A stretch of 5,792 nucleotides of DNA from Bacillota bacterium (GCA_023484675.1 JAMDAP010000134.1:1-5792), one strand, 5' to 3'; shown: positions 1-5,670, counted from the first letter of the stretch. A program made the numbers and translations. The notes: generated from the sequence alone by a model not told the origin.

Positions 1-57
1 GACCAGGGGCTGGTGAGCTTAAGCGAGCGGTACCAGCAACTCTGTTCCATTTCGTGA
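1..57 (+). CDS. ltrA: Group II intron reverse transcriptase/maturase, C-terminal end (partial)
   Basis: The frame beginning at base 1 is open for 18 codons (DQGLVSLSERYQQLCSIS) and ends at TGA 55-57. The pattern xQGLxSLxxRYxxL is a familiar ending of group II intron-encoded reverse transcriptases, just after their HNH/maturase region. Its position supports this, because the stop codon abuts the intron domain V hairpin that starts at about 57, as expected for an ORF housed in domain IV. The protein would act in splicing (maturase) and in reverse transcription during retrohoming. The catalytic domains lie beyond the left edge, so it cannot be judged whether the full protein is intact. The match rests on a short tail remembered from the family, so the call depends strongly on the adjacent RNA domains. 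The symbol ltrA is used in the generic family sense. Confidence 0.72.
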   Translation, partial: DQGLVSLSERYQQLCSIS

Positions 58-126
58 ACCGCCGGATGCGGACCCGCATGTCCGGTGGTGTGAGAGGGGG
101 CGGAGAGACCCCGCCCTCTACTCGAT
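57..126 (+). ncRNA. Group II intron domains V and VI
   Basis: Domain V (about 57-90) folds as a 9-bp lower helix (58-66 with 81-89, one G-U pair), a two-base bulge T79-G80 on the 3' strand, and a 4-bp upper helix (67-70 with 75-78) closed by loop GACC. A two-base bulge on the 3' side is the hallmark of this catalytic domain. Domain VI (about 92-123) pairs GAG 92-94 with CTC 121-123, leaves A120 bulged, and continues as nine pairs, 95-103 with 111-119 (one G-U), with loop 104-110. The bulged A120 is the expected lariat branch point. The GACC loop is not a GNRA tetraloop, which departs from the commonest domain V form. Confidence 0.82.
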
Positions 127-203
127 TCGTGGGTCGCTTCATGGGTCGTCGCCGCCCACAGTTGCTGAGAAGGCAGAGGGTGCATACCGGCGCAAGTGGT
201 GCA
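127..203. other. Intron 3' exon / intergenic stretch, no gene seen
   Basis: This short segment lies between the intron 3' splice site and the murT promoter. It contains a small direct repeat, TGGGTCG at 130-136 and 142-148, twelve bases apart, just downstream of the splice site. No convincing start codon with a ribosome binding site is present. The intron presumably recognised the DNA around 127, but the 5' exon needed to confirm target pairing is outside the window. Confidence 0.4.
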
Positions 204-212
204 TGCTATAAT
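204..212 (+). promoter_or_regulatory. Extended -10 promoter for murT-gatD
   Basis: TGC at 204-206 followed by a perfect TATAAT at 207-212 forms an extended -10 element (TGnTATAAT), which can work with a poor -35. No good TTGACA-like box lies 16-18 bases upstream. Transcription would begin at about 218-220 and give a leader of some 115 bases before murT. The box stands out as the only AT-rich hexamer in a GC-rich stretch. Because it lies downstream of the intron, murT expression should not need read-through from the intron. Confidence 0.6.
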
Positions 213-332
213 GAGCCTGTTGCCGGTGCGGACAGGCCCGGCCCGACAAGGGCACGGCGGACGAGCCCGGCGCGACCTCAGCCGCTCCTGCCGGTGCCAA
301 GACGCAGGAGACGGTCGCCTGGATGTGAGACC
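213..332 (+). other. murT 5' leader, no recognised riboswitch
   Basis: This GC-rich untranslated leader carries imperfect direct repeats: TGCCGGTGC at 221-229 and 290-298, and CCCGGCCCGAC at 236-246 against CCCGGCGCGAC at 267-277. An AGGAG at 306-310 is 22 bases from the murT ATG, too far for a normal Shine-Dalgarno, and there is no in-frame start closer to it. An ATG at 323 is followed at once by TGA, giving a minimal start-stop in another frame directly before murT. I see no known riboswitch, T-box or attenuator. Confidence 0.35.
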
Positions 333-1721
333 ATGCGTTTCTACCTCGCCCTGTGGGCGGGCAAACTGACGATGTGGGGGTCCCGCCTCTTCGGCTGGGG
401 CGGCTCCAGCCTGCCCGGCCGCGTGGCGCGCCGCATCGACCCGCGGCTCCTCACCCGGCTGTCGCGCCAGACCGGCGGCGGCAACCTGATGATCAGCGGC
501 ACCAACGGCAAGACCACCACCGCCAAGATGATCTCGGAGATCGCCTCCGCATCGGGTCTGCGCCTGACCCACAACCGGGCCGGCGCCAACCTGATCACCG
601 GCCTGACCACCGCCTTCCTGCAGTCGGCGACGGCGGGCGGCCGCATCAGCACCGACCTCGGACTCCTGGAGGTGGACGAGGCCACGGTGCCGCGGGCGGC
701 GGAGGAAGTGGGGCCGAAGGCCATGGTGGTGACCAACTTCTTCCGCGACCAGCTCGACCGCTACGGCGAGCTGGAGCACACCGTGCGGTTCATCCGCCGC
801 GGCCTGGAGCGCATGCGCCCGGAGTCCGTGGCCGTACTTAACGCCGACGACCCGCTGGTGGCCAACCTAGGTCGCACCACGCCAACCCGGACCCTCTATT
901 ACGGCATCGACGTGCCGGGTTTTGGCAGCCACGAAGTGGATCACACGGCAGAGGCCAAACACTGCGTGGTTTGCGGCGAGCCCTACCAGTACGAGGTCTA
1001 CTACTACGCCCACCTGGGCAAGTTCCGCTGCCCGAACTGCGGCAATGCCCGGCCTGAGCCGCAGGTGGTCCTCACCGGCCTCACCAGCGAGGGATCCCGC
1101 GGCAGCCGCCTCACCCTGCGCACGCCGCAGGGGGAGTTCGAAGCCCATATCTCCATCCCCGGCCTCTACAACGTCTACAACGCCCTGGCGGCGACGGCCG
1201 CGGCCTCCGCCCTGGGCATCTCCCTGGCCAACATCAAGGCCGGCCTGGAGAGCTTCTCCTCTCACTTCGGACGCATGGAGATGATCCCCCTGGGCGACAA
1301 GGAGATCTTCCTGGCCCTGGTCAAGAACCCGGTGGGCTTCAACGAGGTTATCCGCACCATCAACGAAACGCCGGAGCAGAAGACCCTGCTCATCCCCATC
1401 AACGACAACTATGCCGACGGCACCGACATCTCCTGGCTCTGGGACGTGGACTTCGAGATGCTGGTGGCCGGCCAGGAGCACGTGAAAACGGTGATCGCCT
1501 CGGGCCAGCGGGCCGAGGACATGGCCCTGCGCCTCAAGTACGCCGGCATCGACGTCAGCCGTATCCGCACCGAGGGCGACCTGCGCCAGGCCCTGCAGGT
1601 CGGGCTCGGCAGCATCGGCCCGGGCGAGATTCTCTACATTCTGCCCACCTACACGGCCATGTTGGAGATGCGTGAGATCCTGCAGAAGATGGGCTACGCC
1701 CGCAAGTTCTGGGAGGTCTAG
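333..1721 (+). CDS. murT: Lipid II isoglutaminyl synthase (glutamine-hydrolysing), subunit MurT
   Basis: MurT is the ATP-dependent Mur-ligase-like subunit that activates the D-glutamate alpha-carboxylate of lipid II for amidation with ammonia from GatD. It acts in the cytoplasm at the membrane. The 462-residue protein is close to the usual length (about 440). It has the ATP-binding P-loop GTNGKTTT (56-63), a Mur ligase central domain with NADDP (170-174), and an inserted four-cysteine zinc ribbon (C211, C214, C233, C236) typical of MurT. The C-terminal DUF1727 domain contains the conserved stretch NDNYADGTDISWLWD (357-371); in this family an Asp of the domain completes the GatD catalytic triad. 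The ATG at 333 is chosen because the protein then opens MRFYLALWAGKL, as family members do. The frame stays open upstream to base 54, but that would enter the intron and the promoter. No clear RBS is near this start. gatD follows after 42 bases. Confidence 0.95.
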   Translation: MRFYLALWAGKLTMWGSRLFGWGGSSLPGRVARRIDPRLLTRLSRQTGGGNLMISGTNGKTTTAKMISEIASASGLRLTHNRAGANLITGLTTAFLQSATAGGRISTDLGLLEVDEATVPRAAEEVGPKAMVVTNFFRDQLDRYGELEHTVRFIRRGLERMRPESVAVLNADDPLVANLGRTTPTRTLYYGIDVPGFGSHEVDHTAEAKHCVVCGEPYQYEVYYYAHLGKFRCPNCGNARPEPQVVLTGLTSEGSRGSRLTLRTPQGEFEAHISIPGLYNVYNALAATAAASALGISLANIKAGLESFSSHFGRMEMIPLGDKEIFLALVKNPVGFNEVIRTINETPEQKTLLIPINDNYADGTDISWLWDVDFEMLVAGQEHVKTVIASGQRAEDMALRLKYAGIDVSRIRTEGDLRQALQVGLGSIGPGEILYILPTYTAMLEMREILQKMGYARKFWEV

Positions 1722-1748
1722 CCGGCCGCAAGGACAGCCCGCCCTCCG

Positions 1749-1756
1749 TAGGAGGT
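1749..1756 (+). promoter_or_regulatory. Ribosome binding site fixing the gatD GTG start
   Basis: TAGGAGGT is a near-perfect Shine-Dalgarno, eight bases before GTG 1764. It decides in favour of this non-ATG start, since the next in-frame candidate (an internal Met codon) lies beyond the conserved N-terminal strand of the protein. Confidence 0.8.
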
Positions 1757-1763
1757 CCAGCAC

Positions 1764-2501
1764 GTGGCAGCGCGCCAGCTTCACATTGGCTACCTGTACC
1801 CTGACCAGATGAACATGTACGGCGACCGGGGCAACGTCATCGCCCTCAGCCAGCGGGCCCGCTGGCGCGGTCTCGACGTGAACGTCCACCCCATCGGCCT
1901 CGGCGACGCCGTCGACCCGGATGAGATGGACCTGCTCTTCGGCGGCGGCGGCCAGGACAAGGAGCAGCAGCTTATCGGCGAGGACTTCGAGCGCCTGAAG
2001 GGCCCGGCCCTGGCCAAGGCGGTGGAGGCGGGACTGCCCATTCTGGCGGTGTGCGGCACCTACCAGTTGCTGGGGCAGTACTACCTGACCGCCGAGGGCC
2101 GGAAGATCCCGGGCCTGGGCGTCCTCAATGCTTGGACCGAGGCCGGCACCCGCCGCATGATTGGCAACGTGGTGATTGAGGCCGGCCTTTTCGGCAGCGC
2201 CCAGACCCTGGTGGGTTTTGAGAACCACTCAGGCCGGACCTACCTGAGCGGGGGGGTGGCGCCGCTGGGCCGCGTGGTCCGGGGCAACGGCAACAACGGT
2301 GAGGACGGGATGGAGGGTGCCGTCTACAAGAACCTGATCGGCACCTACCTTCATGGCTCGCTGCTGCCGAAGAACCCCTGGCTGACCGACTGGCTCATCG
2401 GCAAGGCCCTGGAGCGCCGCTACGGCGCCGGCGACCTGGAACTCCTGGACGACGCCTTTGAATTGGCGGCGCACCAGGCGGTGGTGCGGCGTTTCCGCTA
2501 G
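1764..2501 (+). CDS. gatD: Lipid II isoglutaminyl synthase, glutamine amidotransferase subunit GatD
   Basis: GatD is the class I (CobB/CobQ-like) glutaminase that hydrolyses glutamine and passes ammonia to MurT, making D-isoglutamine in the peptidoglycan precursor. The 245-residue length matches the family. Visible landmarks are the N-terminal strand and YPDQMNMYGDRGN (12-24), the glycine-rich FGGGGQDKEQ (59-68), the nucleophile elbow AVCGTYQLLG with Cys97, the GTRRMIGN segment (128-135) and the catalytic His197 in GTYLHG. The Cys-His pair is intact. The third triad residue is supplied by MurT in this family, consistent with the genes being adjacent and co-oriented. The start is GTG, preceded by a strong RBS. 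It lies 42 bases after murT and 49 bases before the next gene, so all three could share one transcript. There is no signal peptide or membrane segment; the protein should be cytoplasmic in complex with MurT. Confidence 0.95.
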   Translation: MAARQLHIGYLYPDQMNMYGDRGNVIALSQRARWRGLDVNVHPIGLGDAVDPDEMDLLFGGGGQDKEQQLIGEDFERLKGPALAKAVEAGLPILAVCGTYQLLGQYYLTAEGRKIPGLGVLNAWTEAGTRRMIGNVVIEAGLFGSAQTLVGFENHSGRTYLSGGVAPLGRVVRGNGNNGEDGMEGAVYKNLIGTYLHGSLLPKNPWLTDWLIGKALERRYGAGDLELLDDAFELAAHQAVVRRFR

Positions 2502-2535
2502 GGCGGCGCCCAACCGAGGGAAAGTGAATAGGTTT

Positions 2536-2540
2536 GGAGG
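2536..2540 (+). promoter_or_regulatory. Ribosome binding site for the GH31 gene
   Basis: GGAGG lies ten bases before ATG 2551. The same frame is open back to 2458 inside gatD, but no start there has an RBS, and this site settles the start at 2551. Confidence 0.65.
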
Positions 2541-2550
2541 CGACTGGTGG

Positions 2551-4998
2551 ATGCAGGACGACGAGGAAATCAGCACACAGCGCACGGGCTCCCAGGGAAC
2601 AGGCGCCCAGGGCGCGGGCTCTCCGGGAGCAGCGGAGGAGGAGCCGTTGCAGGGTCGTGCGGCCGGTTCCCGCATCGAGTTTCCCTGCGGCCCCGGCCAG
2701 CTGGCGCTGGAGGCGTTGGCGCCGGACTTGGTGCGGATGCGCTTTGGCCGGAGCATGCCGCTGCAGCCCCGCGGTTCCTGGGCTGTGGTCAAGTCGGACT
2801 GGAGCCAGTCCTGGAGCAGGGCGGCTGGCCGGCCCGTCTGGCGGGAGGATGCCGGCTTCTACACCCTGGCCACCGGTGAGATGCACGTCACGGTGGATCG
2901 TGCCCCATTCCGCCTGACCTTCCGCGACGGCGCCGGGCGCGCTTTTCTGACGATCACCGGCCTGGCCGCCGGGGCGGAGGGCGCCCGGGTGCAGCACCAG
3001 ATCGAGTCGGGAGACCACTTCTACGGCTTTGGCCAGAAGCTGGGCTTCTTGGACAAGACGGGGCAGGCCATGGCCGAGTGGGCCACCGACGACCCGCACC
3101 ATTCCCCTGATAAGGATACGCTGTATCAGGCGATCCCCTTCTACCTGGGGCTCAACGACGGCCAGGCCTACGGCCTGTTCCTCGACAGCCCGGCCCTCAC
3201 CCGTTTTGACATGGGCCGGACCGACCCGGCCCAGGCCGAGTTTGCCACCCGTGAGCCGGAGTTGGACTTCTATGTTTTCTTCGGACCTGGTCCGAAGAAG
3301 GTGGTCGAACGCTACACCGAGCTCACCGGCCGCATGGAGATGCCGCCGCTTTGGTCCCTCGGGTACCAGCAATCGCGCTACAGCTACTACCCCGAAGCCA
3401 AGGTGCGGGAAATCGCCTCCAACTTCCGGGAGCGGGATATCCCCTGTGATGTCATCTATCTTGATATTCACTACATGGACGGCTACCGGGTCTTCACCTG
3501 GGACGAGTCTCGCTTCCCCGATCCGAAGGGCCTCCTGTCCGACCTGGCGGCGGCCGGGTTTCACGTTGTGCCCATCATCGATCCGGGGGTCAAGGCCGAG
3601 CCGGGCTTTGCCGTCTACGACGAGGGACTGGCCCGCCGCGCCTTCATCGAGGAGGCGCCCGGCAGGCCCCACGTCGGCGAGGTCTGGCCAGGTCCCGCCG
3701 TTTTCCCCGACTTTCTTCGGGAGGAGACCCGGCGCTGGTGGGGTGACAGCCATCAGTCCTTGCTGGATGCCGGCGTGGCGGGTATCTGGAACGACATGAA
3801 CGAACCGGCCAACTTCACCACGCGCAACGCGGAGGGCCTCCTTTGGAAGACCATCCCCCTGGACCTGATGCAGGGCGAGGACGATGACCGCAAGCCGCAC
3901 CACCTGGTGCACAACCTCTACGGCATGAGCATGTGCCGGGCCACCCGCGAGGGGCTGCAGCGGCTGCGACCCGAGGAGCGCCCCTTCCTGCTCACCCGCT
4001 CCGGCTACGCCGGCATCCAGCGATACGCCGCGGTTTGGATGGGCGACAACCATTCCTGGTGGGAGCACTTGCTGCAGGCCATGCCCACCTGCCTGGGGAT
4101 GGGCCTGTCCGGGGTGCCCTTCGTCGGTACCGATGCCGGCGGCTTCGGCGGCGACACCACGCCCGAGATGCTGATCCGCTGGACCCAGATGGGCGCCTTC
4201 ACGCCTTTCTTCCGCAATCACAGTGCCATCGGCACGCGGCGGCAGGAGCCCTGGGCTTTTGATGCTGCAACGGAGGCCATTGTCCGAGACTGGATCCGCC
4301 TGCGCTACCGCTTCCTGCCCTACATCTACAACGCTTTTGAGGAAGCCCACCGCACCGGCCTGCCCATCATGCGGCCCCTGCTGCTGGAGTATCCGGGCGA
4401 CCCCAACACCCAAGACCTCAGCGACGAGTACCTCCTCGGCCGCGACGTCCTGGTGGCGCCCGTCTACCATCCGGGGTCCCGGCACCGCCTGGTCTATCTG
4501 CCGGAAGGCGTCTGGTACGACTTCTGGACGGGCCATCGGCTCCAGGGGCCCCTGCATTTTGCCGCCGATACGCCGCTGGAACGGATGCCCCTGTACGTCC
4601 GGGCCGGCGCGATCCTGCCCCTGGCCCCGGTGCGCCGGCACACGGGGGAGGAGGCCCCGGCGGAGGTCACCCTCGATATCTTCCCCGGCAAAGGTGAGAC
4701 GGCCCTCTATGAGGACGACGGCAGCAGCCTCGCCTACCAGCGCGGCGACTTTGCCCGCACGCCAATGTCCGTGGAGGCGGAGAACGGCTTCGTAACCTTG
4801 TGCATCGGCGCGCTGCAGGGATCGTACCGGCCGGAGCGGCACCGCTGGGTGGTGCACCTGCGGGGCGTTGAGACCTCGCCCCAGGAGGTGCTGATCGACG
4901 GTGCCGACGCTGAATGGAGCCGTGACGACGCCGGCACCATCGCCGTGTCGGTGCCGTATCGGCCGGAGGGGAGCGAGGCTCGGTTCCGGCTGGGCTGA
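2551..4998 (+). CDS. Alpha-glucosidase, glycoside hydrolase family 31
   Basis: This 815-residue retaining alpha-glycosidase would release alpha-linked glucose (or a related sugar) from non-reducing ends of oligosaccharides. Order of parts: a low-complexity tail rich in Gly, Ser, Gln and Ala (about 11-30); an N-terminal beta-sandwich (about 40-260) with HFYGFGQ (156-162); the catalytic TIM barrel (about 265-610); and C-terminal beta domains including a DUF5110-like segment (about 700-770). The nucleophile is Asp415 in WNDMNEP (413-419) and the acid/base is Asp499 in WMGDNHSWW (496-504). GVPFVGTDAGGFGG (521-534) and FFRNHS (553-558) are further GH31 signatures. No signal peptide or transmembrane segment is visible, so it should be cytoplasmic, acting on imported maltodextrin- or isomaltose-type sugars. 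Family members also include alpha-xylosidases and sulfoquinovosidases, so the exact substrate is inferred. No sugar transporter or regulator is adjacent. It may be co-transcribed with gatD, although the functions are unrelated. Confidence 0.93.
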   Translation: MQDDEEISTQRTGSQGTGAQGAGSPGAAEEEPLQGRAAGSRIEFPCGPGQLALEALAPDLVRMRFGRSMPLQPRGSWAVVKSDWSQSWSRAAGRPVWREDAGFYTLATGEMHVTVDRAPFRLTFRDGAGRAFLTITGLAAGAEGARVQHQIESGDHFYGFGQKLGFLDKTGQAMAEWATDDPHHSPDKDTLYQAIPFYLGLNDGQAYGLFLDSPALTRFDMGRTDPAQAEFATREPELDFYVFFGPGPKKVVERYTELTGRMEMPPLWSLGYQQSRYSYYPEAKVREIASNFRERDIPCDVIYLDIHYMDGYRVFTWDESRFPDPKGLLSDLAAAGFHVVPIIDPGVKAEPGFAVYDEGLARRAFIEEAPGRPHVGEVWPGPAVFPDFLREETRRWWGDSHQSLLDAGVAGIWNDMNEPANFTTRNAEGLLWKTIPLDLMQGEDDDRKPHHLVHNLYGMSMCRATREGLQRLRPEERPFLLTRSGYAGIQRYAAVWMGDNHSWWEHLLQAMPTCLGMGLSGVPFVGTDAGGFGGDTTPEMLIRWTQMGAFTPFFRNHSAIGTRRQEPWAFDAATEAIVRDWIRLRYRFLPYIYNAFEEAHRTGLPIMRPLLLEYPGDPNTQDLSDEYLLGRDVLVAPVYHPGSRHRLVYLPEGVWYDFWTGHRLQGPLHFAADTPLERMPLYVRAGAILPLAPVRRHTGEEAPAEVTLDIFPGKGETALYEDDGSSLAYQRGDFARTPMSVEAENGFVTLCIGALQGSYRPERHRWVVHLRGVETSPQEVLIDGADAEWSRDDAGTIAVSVPYRPEGSEARFRLG

Positions 4999-5004
4999 GT
5001 TTTT
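4979..5004 (+). terminator. Possible weak intrinsic terminator after the GH31 gene
   Basis: Bases 4979-4986 can pair with 4992-4999 (eight pairs, three of them G-U) around loop CGGCT, followed at once by five T residues (5000-5004). The stop codon of the GH31 gene sits in the 3' arm. The position suits the end of the murT-gatD-glucosidase run. The G-U pairs make the stem weak, so read-through into the tRNA is possible. Confidence 0.42.
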
Positions 5005-5012
5005 GCGGCTGA

Positions 5013-5041
5013 TTGCGCCAACGCGCGGCCTGCGTTATGAT
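5013..5041 (+). promoter_or_regulatory. Sigma70-type promoter for tRNA-Arg
   Basis: TTGCGC (5013-5018) and TATGAT (5036-5041) are separated by exactly 17 bases. The predicted start at about 5048 would leave a short leader of roughly 12 bases before the mature tRNA 5' end at 5061. This fits a tRNA gene with its own promoter just beyond the preceding gene. Confidence 0.62.
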
Positions 5042-5060
5042 CAGATATGACGCATCAAAC

Positions 5061-5136
5061 GGGCCCGTAGCTCAGCGGATAGAGCAGCGGTTTCCTAAAC
5101 CGCGTGTCGGAGGTTCGATTCCTCTCGGGCCCACCA
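5061..5136 (+). tRNA. tRNA-Arg, anticodon CCT (reads AGG)
   Basis: A complete 76-base cloverleaf. The acceptor stem is GGGCCCG 5061-5067 with CGGGCCC 5126-5132. The D stem is GCTC 5070-5073 with GAGC 5082-5085. The anticodon stem is GCGGT 5087-5091 with ACCGC 5099-5103, and loop TTCCTAA places anticodon CCT at 5094-5096. The variable loop has five bases. The T stem is GGAGG 5109-5113 with CCTCT 5121-5125 around loop TTCGATT, followed by discriminator A5133 and an encoded CCA (5134-5136). All stems pair and no intron is present. It decodes the AGG arginine codon, a minor codon in many GC-rich genomes. Encoded CCA is usual in Firmicutes but not diagnostic. Confidence 0.97.
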
Positions 5137-5161
5137 ACCAAGACCATACATGGTGGAATAT

Positions 5162-5197
5162 GACGGGCAGGACGACGCATGGTCGGTCCTGCCCGTC
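5162..5197 (+). other. Strong 12-bp perfect hairpin downstream of the tRNA
   Basis: GACGGGCAGGAC (5162-5173) and GTCCTGCCCGTC (5186-5197) are perfect reverse complements. Inside the loop, GAC 5174-5176 can pair with GTC 5182-5184 after a one-base bulge. It begins 25 bases after the tRNA CCA end and would be a stable 3'-trailer structure. No T-run follows on either strand, so it is not a classical intrinsic terminator. It could be a U-tract-less terminator, a processing barrier, or the 5' hairpin of the repeat region that starts right after it. Confidence 0.6.
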
Positions 5198-5202
5198 GGC
5201 AT

Positions 5203-5615
5203 GCTATGGGTGTTGTCAGCGATAGCCGAGCGAAGGTCCTGCAGGGTTCGGACACCGGATTCTGCAGGGCCGAGCAAAGGTTGTTACCGGTCGCCAACCG
5301 GCTGGGATAGTCTGGAGGCCGCCTGTGATCGGTAACAGCCGGCGCGCAGATCGTTGGCAGCTCGAATCACGATTCGCTGCAGTCACAAGGATTGCAGCGG
5401 GTTGTGACAGGGTTGTCAGCGGTCGAGCTGAGATTGCTGCAGGTTCTCCAGAGGTTCATTACGGTCACCAAGCGATCGTAATGGGCTTCGACGACCGTCG
5501 GATCTGCAGCAGTCAAGTTCAGGTCATCGTAGGTTCCGCAAGGGTTGATGGCGGTCGAAAGATCGTCGTTGGCTCCCAAGGGATGTGCGGTGGCCGAAAC
5601 GAAGGCTGTCGTTGG
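5203..5615. repeat. Degenerate tandem array, about 19 units of 21-22 bp; candidate structured ncRNA
   Basis: This stretch of more than 400 bases has no convincing gene. By eye it divides into about 19 units, most of 20-24 bases (extremes 18 and 28), averaging 21.7. The loose consensus is YYC-N4-AAGG-N-TTG-N4-GG, with units ending GG or AG. Clear unit boundaries fall at 5226, 5247, 5270, 5401, 5423, 5444, 5465, 5534, 5573 and 5594. CCGAGC-R-AAGGT recurs at 5226 and 5270. CTGCAG occurs five times (5239, 5262, 5377, 5437, 5504). Perfect inverted repeats lie within or between units: 5282-5289/5330-5337, 5363-5368/5371-5376, 5382-5388/5402-5408, 5405-5409/5414-5418, 5457-5463/5477-5483 and 5598-5602/5609-5613. 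A non-coding RNA or a phased binding-site array is inferred. Strand is unassigned, although flanking terminators favour plus-strand transcription. Confidence 0.55.
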
Positions 5616-5630
5616 CTACCCAATCCAGTA

Positions 5631-5670
5631 AAGGACGCCGCCTTGTGGGCTGCGTCCTTCCCTCGTTTTT
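5631..5670 (+). terminator. Possible intrinsic terminator after the repeat array
   Basis: AAGGACGC (5631-5638) pairs perfectly with GCGTCCTT (5652-5659). After a one-base mismatch on each side, GCC 5640-5642 pairs with GGC 5648-5650 around loop TTGTG. Five T residues (5666-5670) follow, but six bases (CCCTCG) separate them from the stem, so termination here would be less efficient than at a standard site. It marks a plausible 3' end for a transcript covering the array. Confidence 0.5.

Larger units (their letters stand above)
1..126 (+). mobile_element. Group II intron, 3' end (partial)
   Basis: The left edge holds the 3' portion of a retrotransposing group II intron: the tail of the encoded reverse transcriptase, then domain V and domain VI in the correct order and spacing, then a terminal AT at 125-126. 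The intron 3' end is placed after base 126, because group II introns end in AY and the branch-point adenosine lies six bases upstream (A120). The 5' exon, domains I-III and most of the ORF are outside the window, so the subclass cannot be assigned. The 3' exon beginning at 127 has no recognisable gene and leads to the murT promoter, so insertion appears to be intergenic. Confidence 0.82.

Noticed and set aside
54..332. Extension of murT upstream by 93 codons
   Set aside because: The extra stretch would overlap intron domains V-VI and the TATAAT promoter, is Arg/Pro/Gly-rich with no similarity to MurT, and family members begin at MRFYLALWAGKL.
213..332. Riboswitch or T-box in the murT leader
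   Set aside because: No T-box sequence, specifier-loop architecture or known aptamer core could be recognised; only GC-rich imperfect direct repeats are visible.
867..2228. Long antisense open frame (453 codons) opposite murT and gatD
   Set aside because: It lies opposite two well-recognised genes, has low-complexity Ala/Gly/Val/His-rich composition with no motif, and is a common by-product of GC-rich codon usage.
2458..2550. Extension of the GH31 frame into gatD
   Set aside because: A 44-base overlap with the gatD coding end and no RBS at the upstream ATG. GGAGG at 2536-2540 supports ATG 2551.
2395..4857. Long antisense open frame (820 codons) opposite the GH31 gene
   Set aside because: The plus strand encodes an intact GH31 enzyme with both catalytic aspartates. 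The antisense product shows no family features and has no RBS-supported start.
5013..5335. Short open frames on both strands across the tRNA and its trailer
   Set aside because: They run through a complete tRNA gene and its hairpin, overlap each other, and have no RBS or recognisable protein content.
5367..5579. 70-codon minus-strand frame inside the array
   Set aside because: Array units vary between 18 and 28 bases and so do not keep a reading frame. The product has no recognisable domain and the start has no clear RBS.
5203..5615. CRISPR or TIGR-type guide array
   Set aside because: Repeats are far too degenerate and short, there are no constant repeats alternating with unique spacers, and no cas, tas or other effector gene is in the window.
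5203..5615. CsrA-titrating CsrB-type RNA as a firm assignment
   Set aside because: Copy number and hairpin-loop presentation resemble it, but most units carry AAGG/AGGG followed by T rather than the ANGGA motif, so only the general idea of a protein-binding repeat RNA is kept.
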